Shown in pieces: positions 39,214-48,752 of a stretch of DNA of 64,000 bases (within the stretch, counting starts at the first letter, position 1; every line of letters starts with the position of its first letter). The position numbers were made by a program, and so were the translations under genes. Source of the stretch: Bacteroidota bacterium (GTDB lineage: Bacteria > Bacteroidota > Bacteroidia > Chitinophagales > Chitinophagaceae); NCBI GenBank assembly GCA_003175935.1, contig PSRI01000128.1, forward strand, positions 1 to 64,000, written 5' to 3'. The notes under the pieces are model-generated. The model had not been told where the DNA came from and made no database searches. It saw nothing but the letters and a program-made list of their open reading frames with translations.

Positions 39214-39980
39214 TGAAGATTTCCATAATAACGGCTACTTATAATAGCCAGGCCACTATTGCTGATACCTTGCGTTCCGTAGCGAACCAGGACTATCCAA
39301 ATGTGGAGCATATTATAGTTGATGGAGCTTCAACAGATGATACGGTTAAGACCGTTAATTCGTTTCCACATGTGAGTCATTGCATTTCCGAAAAGGATCG
39401 CGGACTTTATGACGCCATTAATAAAGGAATACAGATGACGACAGGTGACGTCATCGGCATTTTAAATTCAGACGATTTTTTTCCCAATAATGAGGTTCTT
39501 TCAAAAATAGCAAATGCGTTTGCAGAGTATAAAGTGGATGCGATTTATGGGAACATTGCTTTTGTAAAACCTGAAAATTTATCCAGAATTGTTCGGTTGT
39601 ATTCTTCGAGAAGATTCAACACCGGCAAATTTGCTTACGGCTACATGCCCGCACATCCATCATTTTACGTTAGAAAATCTTGTTACGATCAATTCGGTGT
39701 TTACCAGATCGATTATAAAATTGCAGCCGATTACGAATTACTAATGCGATTTATGCATCGTTACGGGGTGAGTCATAAATATATTGACGAGATCATTGTA
39801 TACATGCGTACAGGCGGTGTAAGCAATAAAAATTTAGGAAGCAGGTACATACTGAATAAAGAAATCATCAGGGCATGCAAAGAAAATGGCGTAAGTACCA
39901 ATATGGCCATTCTGTCCCTAAAATACATGAGAAAAATATTTGAATATATAAATCCCAGACTCAAAGCCGTTGGAAAATAA
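39213..39980 (+). CDS. Glycosyltransferase family 2
   Basis: 'MKISIITATYNSQATIADTLRSVANQDYPNVEHIIVDGASTDDTVK'; upstream ORF extension lies inside the NodU gene. Confidence 0.93.
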   Translation: MKISIITATYNSQATIADTLRSVANQDYPNVEHIIVDGASTDDTVKTVNSFPHVSHCISEKDRGLYDAINKGIQMTTGDVIGILNSDDFFPNNEVLSKIANAFAEYKVDAIYGNIAFVKPENLSRIVRLYSSRRFNTGKFAYGYMPAHPSFYVRKSCYDQFGVYQIDYKIAADYELLMRFMHRYGVSHKYIDEIIVYMRTGGVSNKNLGSRYILNKEIIRACKENGVSTNMAILSLKYMRKIFEYINPRLKAVGK

Positions 39981-40854
39981 AAAGAAGATTGCAGTAACAG
40001 GAGCAAATGGATTTATAGGGAAACGATTTATCGAATATAATAAGGACCGGTTTGAAATCGTTTCAATTCCGCTTCGACACACTAATTTTGAAGAGCTTCA
40101 TTTATCCGGCGTTGATGCAATTCTCCACCTGGCAGGGAAGGCACATGACACGCAGGGCGGCAATGAAGAAAACTATTTCGAAATCAATTATGAACTCACA
40201 AAAAAATTGGCAGGAATTGCAGCAAGACAGGGTGTGAAACAATTTATTTATGTGAGTTCGGTAAAAATCTATAATGATGCGGCGGGAAATTATTTCGATG
40301 AAAATTCAACTCCCGATCCCCAGGACGCATACGGATCAAGCAAACTTAAGGCCGAGAAATACCTGATGGGCGAAGAAAATAAAATTCCTCTTATCGCAAT
40401 TGTACGACCTCCGGTCGTTTATGGACCAGGCGTAAAAGGAAATATCCTGAGATTGTTGAAACTTGCGGAATCAAAATGGCCTCTTCCCCTGGGCAAAACC
40501 AGGAATTTAAGAAGCATGGTATTCGTTGACAATCTGGTAGAAATGATTAACGCAATTTTTGAAAAAAATGCAGCAGGAATATTTGTAGGAGGAGATGAGA
40601 GTCCTGTTTCAACAGACAAACTCATTCGCCTTATGAGAAATTCATTTGGAAATGGTGCGGGTTTGATAGGTTTGCCTGGAATATTAAGAACCATGCTTTC
40701 TAAAATAAAACCAGGATTGTATAATAGGATATTTGGATCTTTTGTAATCGACAACACGCAAACCAGGCGGCAACTTGATTTCACTCCTCCATACTCAACC
40801 GAATATGGCGTTGATCAAATGGTGCAATGGTATAAAAGCTCAATAAAAAATTAA
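39970..40854 (+). CDS. NAD-dependent epimerase/reductase, WbpV-like
   Basis: 'KIAVTGANGFIGKRFIEY', 'FIYVSSVKIYND', 'YGSSKLKAEKYL', 'AIVRPPVVYGPGVKGNILRLLKLAE'. Confidence 0.85.
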   Translation: MENKKKIAVTGANGFIGKRFIEYNKDRFEIVSIPLRHTNFEELHLSGVDAILHLAGKAHDTQGGNEENYFEINYELTKKLAGIAARQGVKQFIYVSSVKIYNDAAGNYFDENSTPDPQDAYGSSKLKAEKYLMGEENKIPLIAIVRPPVVYGPGVKGNILRLLKLAESKWPLPLGKTRNLRSMVFVDNLVEMINAIFEKNAAGIFVGGDESPVSTDKLIRLMRNSFGNGAGLIGLPGILRTMLSKIKPGLYNRIFGSFVIDNTQTRRQLDFTPPYSTEYGVDQMVQWYKSSIKN

Positions 40855-42065
40855 TGCAGGGTTTTTTTAATACTGAGGAATTCATAAGAAAATTCATTAC
40901 GCGCAGAAAAGAAAGTCTGCTTGCAAATGATATTTCAAATTCACAAGACCTACTTAACAATGAAATTAATGGCAGATCCATATTGGTAATTGGCGGAGCC
41001 GGCACCATTGGATCTTCATTTATCAAAGCCATATTAAAATTCTCACCTGGTAAACTAGTAGTGGTTGATATTAATGAAAATGGACTCACCGAGCTCGTTA
41101 GGGATTGCCGGAGCAGTAAGGATTTGGAATTGCCAGCTCAATTCAAATCGTACCCGGTGAATTTTGGAGATTCCGTTTTCAAAAAAATATTTGATCAGCA
41201 GGGGCCGTTTGATATCGTAGCAAATTTCGCAGCACACAAACATGTGCGTAGCGAAAAAGATGCTTTGTCTATAGAGGCAATGATTGAAAATAACGTGGTG
41301 CGTACAAAGAGGTTATTGGACATATTGAAATCAAATAAGCCTTCTCATTTCTTCTGTGTTTCAACCGACAAAGCTGCCAATCCTGTAAACATTATGGGAG
41401 CAAGCAAAAAATTAATGGAAGAAGTAATTCTTGCTTATTCTCAAACACTTAATATTTCTACGGCGCGATTTGCGAATGTGGCTTTTTCGAATGGAAGTTT
41501 ACTCGCTGGTTTTTTCGAAAGAATGATGAAACAACAGCCTCTTTCCTGTCCTTCGGATGTAAAAAGATTTTTTGTTTCCCCACAGGAATCTGGCGAAATA
41601 TGCATGTTAGCATGCATGTTGGGAAAGAGCGGAGATATATTTTTCCCAAAACTGGATGCAGAAAAGGACATGGTTAATTTTGCCGATATAGTAGAACCTT
41701 TCCTGAATCAATTGGGATTTGAGATGGATATTTGTAAATCTGAAAAAGAAGCACGCGAAAAAGCAGCGTCTTTGAATTCAAAAAACTACCCGGTGTATTT
41801 TTTCGATTCAGAAACCAGCGGAGAAAAATTGTATGAAGAGTTTTATACCGATCAGGAAGAATTGGAACTCGATCGTTTTCACGCCCTTGGCATTATCAAA
41901 AATGCAAAACGAAGAAACCCCAGGGAGCTGGACGAAATAATTGATCAAATAGAATTGTTGTTCAGCCAGTCAATTAATAAATCCGATGTAATTGGTTTAC
42001 TAAGTAAATATCTGCCCAATTTTCAACACATTGAAACGGGATTAAATCTCGACCAAAAAATGTAA
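40854..42065 (+). CDS. Soluble UDP-N-acetylglucosamine 4,6-dehydratase-like (Polysacc_synt_2, WbpM/CapD family)
   Basis: 'SILVIGGAGTIGSSFIKAIL', 'AAHKHVRSEKDALSIEAMIENNVVRTKRLLDI', 'STDKAANPVNIMGASKKLMEEVI'; no TM N-terminus. Confidence 0.87.
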   Translation: MQGFFNTEEFIRKFITRRKESLLANDISNSQDLLNNEINGRSILVIGGAGTIGSSFIKAILKFSPGKLVVVDINENGLTELVRDCRSSKDLELPAQFKSYPVNFGDSVFKKIFDQQGPFDIVANFAAHKHVRSEKDALSIEAMIENNVVRTKRLLDILKSNKPSHFFCVSTDKAANPVNIMGASKKLMEEVILAYSQTLNISTARFANVAFSNGSLLAGFFERMMKQQPLSCPSDVKRFFVSPQESGEICMLACMLGKSGDIFFPKLDAEKDMVNFADIVEPFLNQLGFEMDICKSEKEAREKAASLNSKNYPVYFFDSETSGEKLYEEFYTDQEELELDRFHALGIIKNAKRRNPRELDEIIDQIELLFSQSINKSDVIGLLSKYLPNFQHIETGLNLDQKM

Positions 42066-42077
42066 ACACCTGAACCC

Positions 42078-42746
42078 ATGTACCCTTTTCTCAAAAGAGC
42101 ATTTGACCTGGTCTTCGCGGTTGTTTTACTTATTATTCTTTCCCCATTATTAATCCCCATTGTAATTTTGTTAAGACTAACAGGTGAAGGTTATGTTTTT
42201 TATTATCAAAAACGAATCGGCTACAGGAACCAGAATTTCAATATGATCAAATTCGCGACAATGTTAAAGAACAGTCCGAATATGGGTACAGGCTCTATCA
42301 CGTTGAGAAATGACCCCAGATTACTACCCATGGGAAAATTTCTTCGCATGACGAAAATTAATGAACTACCACAGCTATTTAATGTGTTGAAGGGCGAGAT
42401 GAGTGTGGTTGGACCACGGCCACTTGTTACCGCCACATTCGATGCATATCCGGAAGATATTCGCTATAGAGTTTATGATTCCAAACCAGGGATCACCGGT
42501 ATCGGATCGGTAGTTTTCAGAGATGAGGAAGAATTAATTTCAAAGGCAGCTATTGCGCCGCATGAATTTTATCGTCAAACAATTGCACCATACAAAGGCG
42601 AATTGGAAATATGGTATAATAAGAGAAAAAGCTTGTGGGTAGACATACAAATTGTTTTTCTCACTTTATGGGTTATTCTTTTTCCGAAAAGCAAATTAAT
42701 ATATAAGTCTTTTAAAGACCTTCCCCAACGCAATCTAGAAGTATGA
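42078..42746 (+). CDS. Initiating sugar-phosphate transferase (Bac_transf, WcaJ/PglC-like)
   Basis: N-terminal membrane hairpin; '[41 protein letters not shown]'. Confidence 0.92.
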   Translation: MYPFLKRAFDLVFAVVLLIILSPLLIPIVILLRLTGEGYVFYYQKRIGYRNQNFNMIKFATMLKNSPNMGTGSITLRNDPRLLPMGKFLRMTKINELPQLFNVLKGEMSVVGPRPLVTATFDAYPEDIRYRVYDSKPGITGIGSVVFRDEEELISKAAIAPHEFYRQTIAPYKGELEIWYNKRKSLWVDIQIVFLTLWVILFPKSKLIYKSFKDLPQRNLEV

Positions 42747-43858
42747 ATAAAATCGCATTGATTACAGGTGTTACCGGTCAGGACGGTGCCTATCTCGCGG
42801 ATCTGCTATTAAAAAAAGGGTATGTGGTTCACGGCATAAAAAGAAGAACCTCTCTTTTTAATACAGATCGGATTGATCATCTGTATCAGGATCCTCATGA
42901 AAAAAATATCCATTTCACCTTACATTATGGCGATCTCACTGATTCAACAAATCTCATTCGGATTATTCAGGAAGTTCAACCAGATGAAATTTATAATCTT
43001 GCTGCAATGAGCCATGTGCACGTGAGCTTTGAAACGCCTGAATATACTGCCAATGCTGATGGTATTGGAACACTTCGCATACTGGAAGCCGTGAGATTAC
43101 TGGGCCTCACAAAAAAAACTAAGGTTTATCAGGCATCCACCTCAGAATTGTATGGCCTTATTCAGGAAACGCCACAATCAGAAAAGACACCATTTTACCC
43201 GAGATCACCCTATGCAGTAGCAAAATTGTATGCTTACTGGATCACGGTGAATTATCGCGAAGCGTATAATATGTATGCTGTAAACGGCATCTTGTTTAAT
43301 CACGAATCACCATTGCGCGGAGAAACTTTTGTTACCAGAAAAATATCCCGGGGGGTGGCTAAAATTGCATTGGGTTTGCAGGAAAAAATTTTTCTCGGAA
43401 ATCTCGGTGCCCAGCGCGACTGGGGACATGCAAGAGATTATGTTGAAGCAATGTGGTTGATGATGCAACAGGATAAGCCCGAAGACTATGTGGTAGCAAC
43501 GGGGATAACAACGCCTGTCAGGGAATTTGTAAGAATGGCATTTAAAGAAGTAGGCATGGAAATTGAATTTAAGGGCAGTGCAGAAAAGGAAACAGGTGTA
43601 ATTGTATCCTGCAAAAATCCTGATTTCCAGGTTAAAGTTGGAAAAGAAGTTGTGGCCGTGGATCCGAGGTATTACCGGCCAACAGAAGTAGATCTGCTAA
43701 TAGGAGATGCGTCCAAAGCGCAAAAAAAATTGGGATGGACGCCCAAATGTGATCTTCCTTCGCTGGTAAAAGAAATGGTTGATTCTGATATTGAGCTATT
43801 CAGCAAAGAAAAGCTCCTCCGTGAATCAGGGTTTGTTATAAAAAATCAATTTGAATAG
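42743..43858 (+). CDS. gmd: GDP-mannose 4,6-dehydratase
   Basis: '[44 protein letters not shown]', '[21 protein letters not shown]', '[38 protein letters not shown]'. Confidence 0.96.
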   Translation: MNKIALITGVTGQDGAYLADLLLKKGYVVHGIKRRTSLFNTDRIDHLYQDPHEKNIHFTLHYGDLTDSTNLIRIIQEVQPDEIYNLAAMSHVHVSFETPEYTANADGIGTLRILEAVRLLGLTKKTKVYQASTSELYGLIQETPQSEKTPFYPRSPYAVAKLYAYWITVNYREAYNMYAVNGILFNHESPLRGETFVTRKISRGVAKIALGLQEKIFLGNLGAQRDWGHARDYVEAMWLMMQQDKPEDYVVATGITTPVREFVRMAFKEVGMEIEFKGSAEKETGVIVSCKNPDFQVKVGKEVVAVDPRYYRPTEVDLLIGDASKAQKKLGWTPKCDLPSLVKEMVDSDIELFSKEKLLRESGFVIKNQFE

Positions 43859-43913
43859 TATTATTATTGTTCGATCGCTCAGCCCGTATTGCCTACATTA
43901 AATCAAAGAGAAA

Positions 43914-44852
43914 ATGAATAAGAAGGACAAAATTTATATCGCCGGGCATAGAGGCATGGTGGGTTCTGCCATTGCGAGAAAACTTTCTAAGGAAGGATTC
44001 GAAAATATAATTGTTAGAACTTCTGCTGAGTTAGACTTACGTAATCAACTGGACGTCCATGATTTTTTTGAATCTGAAAAACCTGATTTTGTTTTCATGG
44101 CTGCCGCGAAAGTCGGTGGAATTCTGGCCAACAATATTTATCGTGCGGATTTTTTGTACGACAACATGATGATTCAAAGCAATGTTATCCATGCTTCGTT
44201 TGAGAACAACGTTAAGAAGCTCATGTTCCTTGGTTCTTCCTGCATTTATCCAAAAATGGCTCCTCAACCACTGAAAGAGGAATACCTGCTCACGGGTGAA
44301 TTGGAACCAACGAATGAGCCATACGCAATTGCAAAAATTGCGGGCATCAAAATGTGCGATGCATTTAGGTCGCAATACGGCTGCAATTATATTTCAGTGA
44401 TGCCCACAAATCTTTATGGACCAAATGATAATTACGACCTGAATAATTCCCACGTTTTACCAGCATTAATTAGAAAATTTCACGAGGCAAAATTATATCA
44501 GTCGCCCGAGGTGGTGATTTGGGGTTCAGGTAAGCCACGCCGTGAGTTTCTCCATGCAGATGATTTAGCAGATGCCTGTTATTTTTTGATGCAGAATTAT
44601 AATGAACCAGGCCTCATCAATATAGGCACGGGAGTAGACATTGAAATTGGTGAGCTCGCCATACTGGTAAGTAAGATTGTCGGTTACCAGGGTAAAATTG
44701 TCCATGATCATTCAAAACCCGATGGCACACCAAGAAAATTAATGGATGTAAGCAAGCTGGCAAACCTCGGTTGGACAGCCAGTACAGGACTGGAAGAAGG
44801 TATTCGCAAAGTGTACAAAGAATACTCATCCAGCCACAGCCTCATTCAATAA
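43914..44852 (+). CDS. fcl: GDP-L-fucose synthase
   Basis: 'KIYIAGHRGMVGSAIARKL', 'FLGSSCIYPKMAPQPLKEEYLLTGELEPTNEPYAIAKIAGIKMC'. Confidence 0.96.
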   Translation: MNKKDKIYIAGHRGMVGSAIARKLSKEGFENIIVRTSAELDLRNQLDVHDFFESEKPDFVFMAAAKVGGILANNIYRADFLYDNMMIQSNVIHASFENNVKKLMFLGSSCIYPKMAPQPLKEEYLLTGELEPTNEPYAIAKIAGIKMCDAFRSQYGCNYISVMPTNLYGPNDNYDLNNSHVLPALIRKFHEAKLYQSPEVVIWGSGKPRREFLHADDLADACYFLMQNYNEPGLINIGTGVDIEIGELAILVSKIVGYQGKIVHDHSKPDGTPRKLMDVSKLANLGWTASTGLEEGIRKVYKEYSSSHSLIQ

Positions 44853-44885
44853 ACTTTTCCTCAGAAAAAAGTCGGGATAGTAATT

Positions 44886-45623
44886 ATGTTTTCTCTTTTC
44901 GGAAAAAAAACATCGGAAGCTCCGGATCTCAGTTTTTTGAAAACTGATATGCACTCCCATCTAATTCCGGGAATAGATGATGGTTCACCTGATATGGAGA
45001 CCTCAATAGAACTCATTCAAGGTCTTTCGCAATTGGGATATAAAAGACTTGTGACCACTCCGCACGTCATTTCAGGAATGTATAACAATACAAGGGAAAT
45101 AATTTTGCAGGGCTGCGAGGATGTAAAAAATGAATTGACCAGGAGAAATATAAAAATGGAATTCAGGGCCGCTGCTGAATATTTACTGGATGATCATTTT
45201 GATTTCCTGCTTGAAAAACAAGAGCCACTCCTTACTATAAAAGACAATCTTGTTTTGGTAGAATTTTCTTTTGTAAGCCCACCCATTGATTTCAAAGAAA
45301 AATTATTCTCCATTCAAATTAACGGATATAGACCTATTCTGGCTCACCCCGAACGGTATGGCTATTTCTACAACCGCCCTACAATCTATGAGGAATTAAA
45401 AAATGCAGGTTGTTTGTTCCAGGTAAATCTTTTGTCGCTCTCAGGGTACTATGGGAAGCAGGCAGCAAACATTGCAGACCAGCTCATTAAAAAACAGCTT
45501 GTAGATTTATTCGGGACCGACATGCATCACGTCAGACACCTTCATCAGCTTCAGGATCCCCTGGTTTCTTCCCGCGCACGAAAGGCTGCAGCCACTTCAA
45601 CTATTTTGAATTCAGAGATCTAG
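44886..45623 (+). CDS. CpsB/CapC-type PHP tyrosine-protein phosphatase
   Basis: 'KTDMHSHLIPGIDDGSPDMETSIELIQGL', 'VTTPHVISGMY', 'PILAHPERYGYF', 'GTDMHHVRHL'. Confidence 0.92.
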   Translation: MFSLFGKKTSEAPDLSFLKTDMHSHLIPGIDDGSPDMETSIELIQGLSQLGYKRLVTTPHVISGMYNNTREIILQGCEDVKNELTRRNIKMEFRAAAEYLLDDHFDFLLEKQEPLLTIKDNLVLVEFSFVSPPIDFKEKLFSIQINGYRPILAHPERYGYFYNRPTIYEELKNAGCLFQVNLLSLSGYYGKQAANIADQLIKKQLVDLFGTDMHHVRHLHQLQDPLVSSRARKAAATSTILNSEI

Positions 45624-45742
45624 GTTTTAGTTTACCTCCCAATCCTTTGGTATCTTAAAAAATATCGGGCAATACTATATTGCTTCTTAACTTTTTTGTT
45701 GCTTTGAGCTGGCAAAGCCCAGTTTGATTTGTACTCATCGCT

Positions 45743-46624
45743 ATGAATGCATTTACCATCAGAGATCTGGAAAATCTTTCCGGAATTAAGGCGCACACCA
45801 TTCGAATATGGGAGCAGCGATATGCATTTCTTAAGCCAGAAAGAACCTCAACCAATATCAGGTATTACAGCAATGATGAACTGAAAAAGCTTTTGAACAT
45901 TTCCCTTCTTAATAGAAATGGTTTCAAAATCTCTCATATCGACCGGATGTCGGAAATGGAGATGAGAGAAAATATTCGTTCCCTGTCGCATACCGATGCT
46001 CAGCAGGAAAGAATTGTAAATGATCTCATTCACATGATGGTTGACCTAAGACTTAATGACTTTGAGCAAATCATCGACAATCATATTCTGGCGCGTGGAA
46101 TTGAAAGATCACTATCTCAAATCATTTTTCCCTTCCTGGAAAGAATAGGAATTCTCTGGCAAACCTGTCATATTATTCCCGCCCAGGAGCATCTGGTTAC
46201 AAATATCATCAGGCAGAAATTAATTGTAGGAATCGAGAGTATTGTTTCGCATGTAAAAGTTAACCGCTCGGTTTTGCTCTTTTTGCCCGAATCAGAATTT
46301 CATGAACTCGGACTGCTGTTCGCCTATTTTTTGTTGAAGAGTAGGGGCACAGATGTGATATATCTTGGGGCGAGTGTTCCCCTGGATGATGTAGAATATG
46401 TGGTGCGGCTTAAGAAACCCGACTACGTTTATACCCATCTTAGTGTACTGCCTCCAAAATTTAATTTCGACCGTTTCCTCGCCCAGGTTTCCAGGAAGTT
46501 TGAGGGCACTAATGTCATAATTTCGGGTCCGGTCACACATTTCTACGAGAAGAAACTACCTCCCGGAGTCTCTTTTAAGCAGTCCTGCCATGAAGTTTTC
46601 GAATTTGCTGCCAGTTTGCACTGA
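45743..46624 (+). CDS. MerR-family regulator with cobalamin-binding domain (CarH/LitR type)
   Basis: MerR HTH 'FTIRDLENLSGIKAHTIRIWEQRYAFLKPERTSTNIRYYS'; 'W-QTCHIIPAQ-EH' = Wx9EH; 'ESEFHELG' = ExHxxG. Confidence 0.9.
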   Translation: MNAFTIRDLENLSGIKAHTIRIWEQRYAFLKPERTSTNIRYYSNDELKKLLNISLLNRNGFKISHIDRMSEMEMRENIRSLSHTDAQQERIVNDLIHMMVDLRLNDFEQIIDNHILARGIERSLSQIIFPFLERIGILWQTCHIIPAQEHLVTNIIRQKLIVGIESIVSHVKVNRSVLLFLPESEFHELGLLFAYFLLKSRGTDVIYLGASVPLDDVEYVVRLKKPDYVYTHLSVLPPKFNFDRFLAQVSRKFEGTNVIISGPVTHFYEKKLPPGVSFKQSCHEVFEFAASLH

Positions 46625-46737
46625 CAGAAATCTTTCGGTTAGATTATTGCGTATAAATACATGGACGGTTTGGAAGCCAGTTTTAGAACCAGATAATTGT
46701 TTAAATTTACATTGGAATTAATTAAACACAATAGGCT

Positions 46738-47238
46738 ATGTCAAGTGTAGAATTCAACAAGATGTTAATGGACAGTGCCGATTTCCTTAAGCCATTTGCT
46801 GTTACGCTAACCAGGGATCAGGATTCGGCAAAAGACCTTTTACAGGAAACAATGTACCGTGCCCTTGCTAATGAAGAAAAGTATAGTGTAGGTACAAATA
46901 TTAAAGCGTGGTTGTTTACAATAATGCGAAATATTTTCATTAATAATTATCGCAGAAAGGCAAAACAAAAAACGGTTTTTGATAGCAGCGGAAATGACTA
47001 TCTCATCAACAGCAATCAACATGTTACGGCTAATTCTGCGGAGAGCAGCTTAAGGTTAAAGGATATTTATAAGGCTGTATACAATTTGCCAGAAATATTC
47101 AAGCGACCATTTTTGCTCTATTTTGATGGATTTAGATATCATGAAATCGCTGAAATCCTACACGAACCACTTGGAACAATCAAGAGCCGAATACATTTTG
47201 CCCGTAAACTTTTGAAAGCGCAAGTGGCCCGCTATTGA
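46738..47238 (+). CDS. ECF-type RNA polymerase sigma factor
   Basis: 'FAVTLTRDQDSAKDLLQETMYRALANEEKY', 'NIKAWLFTIMRNIFINNYRRK', 'RYHEIAEILHEPLGTIKSRIHFARKLL'. Confidence 0.94.
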   Translation: MSSVEFNKMLMDSADFLKPFAVTLTRDQDSAKDLLQETMYRALANEEKYSVGTNIKAWLFTIMRNIFINNYRRKAKQKTVFDSSGNDYLINSNQHVTANSAESSLRLKDIYKAVYNLPEIFKRPFLLYFDGFRYHEIAEILHEPLGTIKSRIHFARKLLKAQVARY

Positions 47239-47330
47239 TTGTCCACTTAAAATTTTCCTAAATCAGTCACGGTTTCGGAGGTTATTTATCTTCGTGGTGA
47301 GTTAAATTTCATGACCCGCAAATTTCACCC

Positions 47331-47846
47331 ATGAAAGACGAAGTTGTTTTAGTTACTGAATCAGATGAAGCCATTGGATCCATGGATAAATTGGAAGCTC
47401 ATAAAGAAGCAATTCTTCATCGGGCATTCAGTGTTTTTATCTATAACAGCAAAGGTGAAATGCTGCTTCAGCAAAGAGCTAAAAATAAATATCATAGTGC
47501 CGGTTTATGGACCAATGCCTGCTGCAGTCATCCCCGTCCGGGAGAAGACATTTTCTCTGCCGCTAATAGAAGGTTATTTGAGGAGCTTGGATTTACGACT
47601 TTGCTGAAAAAAGAATTTGAATTTACGTACAAAGCCAGTTTTGAAAACGGACTTACCGAATATGAATATGACCATGTATTCACTGGAGTTTTCGATGGAG
47701 AAGTAAAACCTGACAAGAATGAAGTAAGTGAGTTCTGTTTTAAATCACTGGATGAAATTGAAAATGATTTACAGAATAGTGGAAAGATGTACACCGAATG
47801 GTTTAAAATAGCATTTCCAAAACTTGTTTCGCGTCAGTATCACTAG
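47331..47846 (+). CDS. idi: Isopentenyl-diphosphate delta-isomerase, type 1 (Nudix)
   Basis: 'HRAFSVFIYNSKGEMLLQQRAKNKYHSAGLWTNACCSHPRPGED', 'EFEFTYKASFENGLTEYEYDHVFTG'. Confidence 0.95.
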   Translation: MKDEVVLVTESDEAIGSMDKLEAHKEAILHRAFSVFIYNSKGEMLLQQRAKNKYHSAGLWTNACCSHPRPGEDIFSAANRRLFEELGFTTLLKKEFEFTYKASFENGLTEYEYDHVFTGVFDGEVKPDKNEVSEFCFKSLDEIENDLQNSGKMYTEWFKIAFPKLVSRQYH

Positions 47847-48574
47847 AAGAATTTTTTCTCAAACAACCAGGGTACAGGCTTTGGTTCTTCATATTTCAGT
47901 CCGAAAGTTTTAATGCATTTCGTTTTAAGGTGCTCCAATGCATCTTCAATAGAATCGGTTAATAAAACCAGATTCATATCAACTTCTGAAATAGTTCCCG
48001 CCGCTTTCATTTTTTCAATATGTTCGATCAGGTCCTTATGAAAATCCTTGCAAAAAACAATTACAGGAAATTCGCGGATCATTTTTGTCTGAATGAGTGT
48101 AAGAGCTTCAAAAAATTCATCCAGTGTTCCAAAGCCCCCGGGCATTACCACAAAAGCATAGGAGTATTTTATCAATAATGTTTTGCGGACAAAGAAGTAT
48201 TTGATGTTTACCCATTTGTCGAGATAGGCGTTGGGCATTTGTTCATGTTCCAAAACAATATTACATCCAACGGATCTTCCTCCCACTTCTTTTGCTCCCC
48301 GGTTAGCTGCTTCCATTATTCCAGGGCCGCCGCCCGTCATAATTGTAAATCCAAGTTTTGCAATTTCACCTGATAGCTTTCTTGCAAGCTGGTAATAATT
48401 GTGATCTTCTTTAAACCTTGCAGAACCAAATACGGTAACGCAGGGCCCAACAAAATGCAGGGCCCTGAACCCTTTGATAAATTCTAAAATTACTTTGATT
48501 GTGAAGGTGAATTCTTTCCATCTTGATTGTGGTCCTGCCAAAAAACGGATCTCCGATTTATTCTCCTGAAGCAT
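47843..48574 (-). CDS. LOG-family protein (TIGR00730-type)
   Basis: 'TGGGPGIMEAANRGAKEVGG', 'VVMPGGFGTLDEFFEALTLIQ'. Confidence 0.92.
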   Translation of the reverse strand: MLQENKSEIRFLAGPQSRWKEFTFTIKVILEFIKGFRALHFVGPCVTVFGSARFKEDHNYYQLARKLSGEIAKLGFTIMTGGGPGIMEAANRGAKEVGGRSVGCNIVLEHEQMPNAYLDKWVNIKYFFVRKTLLIKYSYAFVVMPGGFGTLDEFFEALTLIQTKMIREFPVIVFCKDFHKDLIEHIEKMKAAGTISEVDMNLVLLTDSIEDALEHLKTKCIKTFGLKYEEPKPVPWLFEKKFF

Positions 48575-48752
48575 ATTCCTGAATTGTTCTCAAACCTAGC
48601 AGATTTTCCAGTAATGCGTTCAGAATGAGGTGGTTTTTATGCATTTTTATTTGTTAAGGCCTTTATTCAGTTTCACATAAAGATTTGATAAGGGGTAATG
48701 ATGGTTTCAGGAATTGACCGAACTTGCGCCGGTTATTAAAACAACAGGAACT

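Noticed and set aside
4900-45650. tRNA or insertion-sequence boundaries flanking the EPS locus
   Set aside because: No tRNA-like cloverleaf, IS transposase or direct repeats were recognised by eye at either edge; cannot be excluded without a search.
45624-45742. CarH operator candidate (GCAATACTATATTGC)
   Set aside because: Only a 5-bp inverted repeat in AT-rich sequence; insufficient to call an operator by eye.
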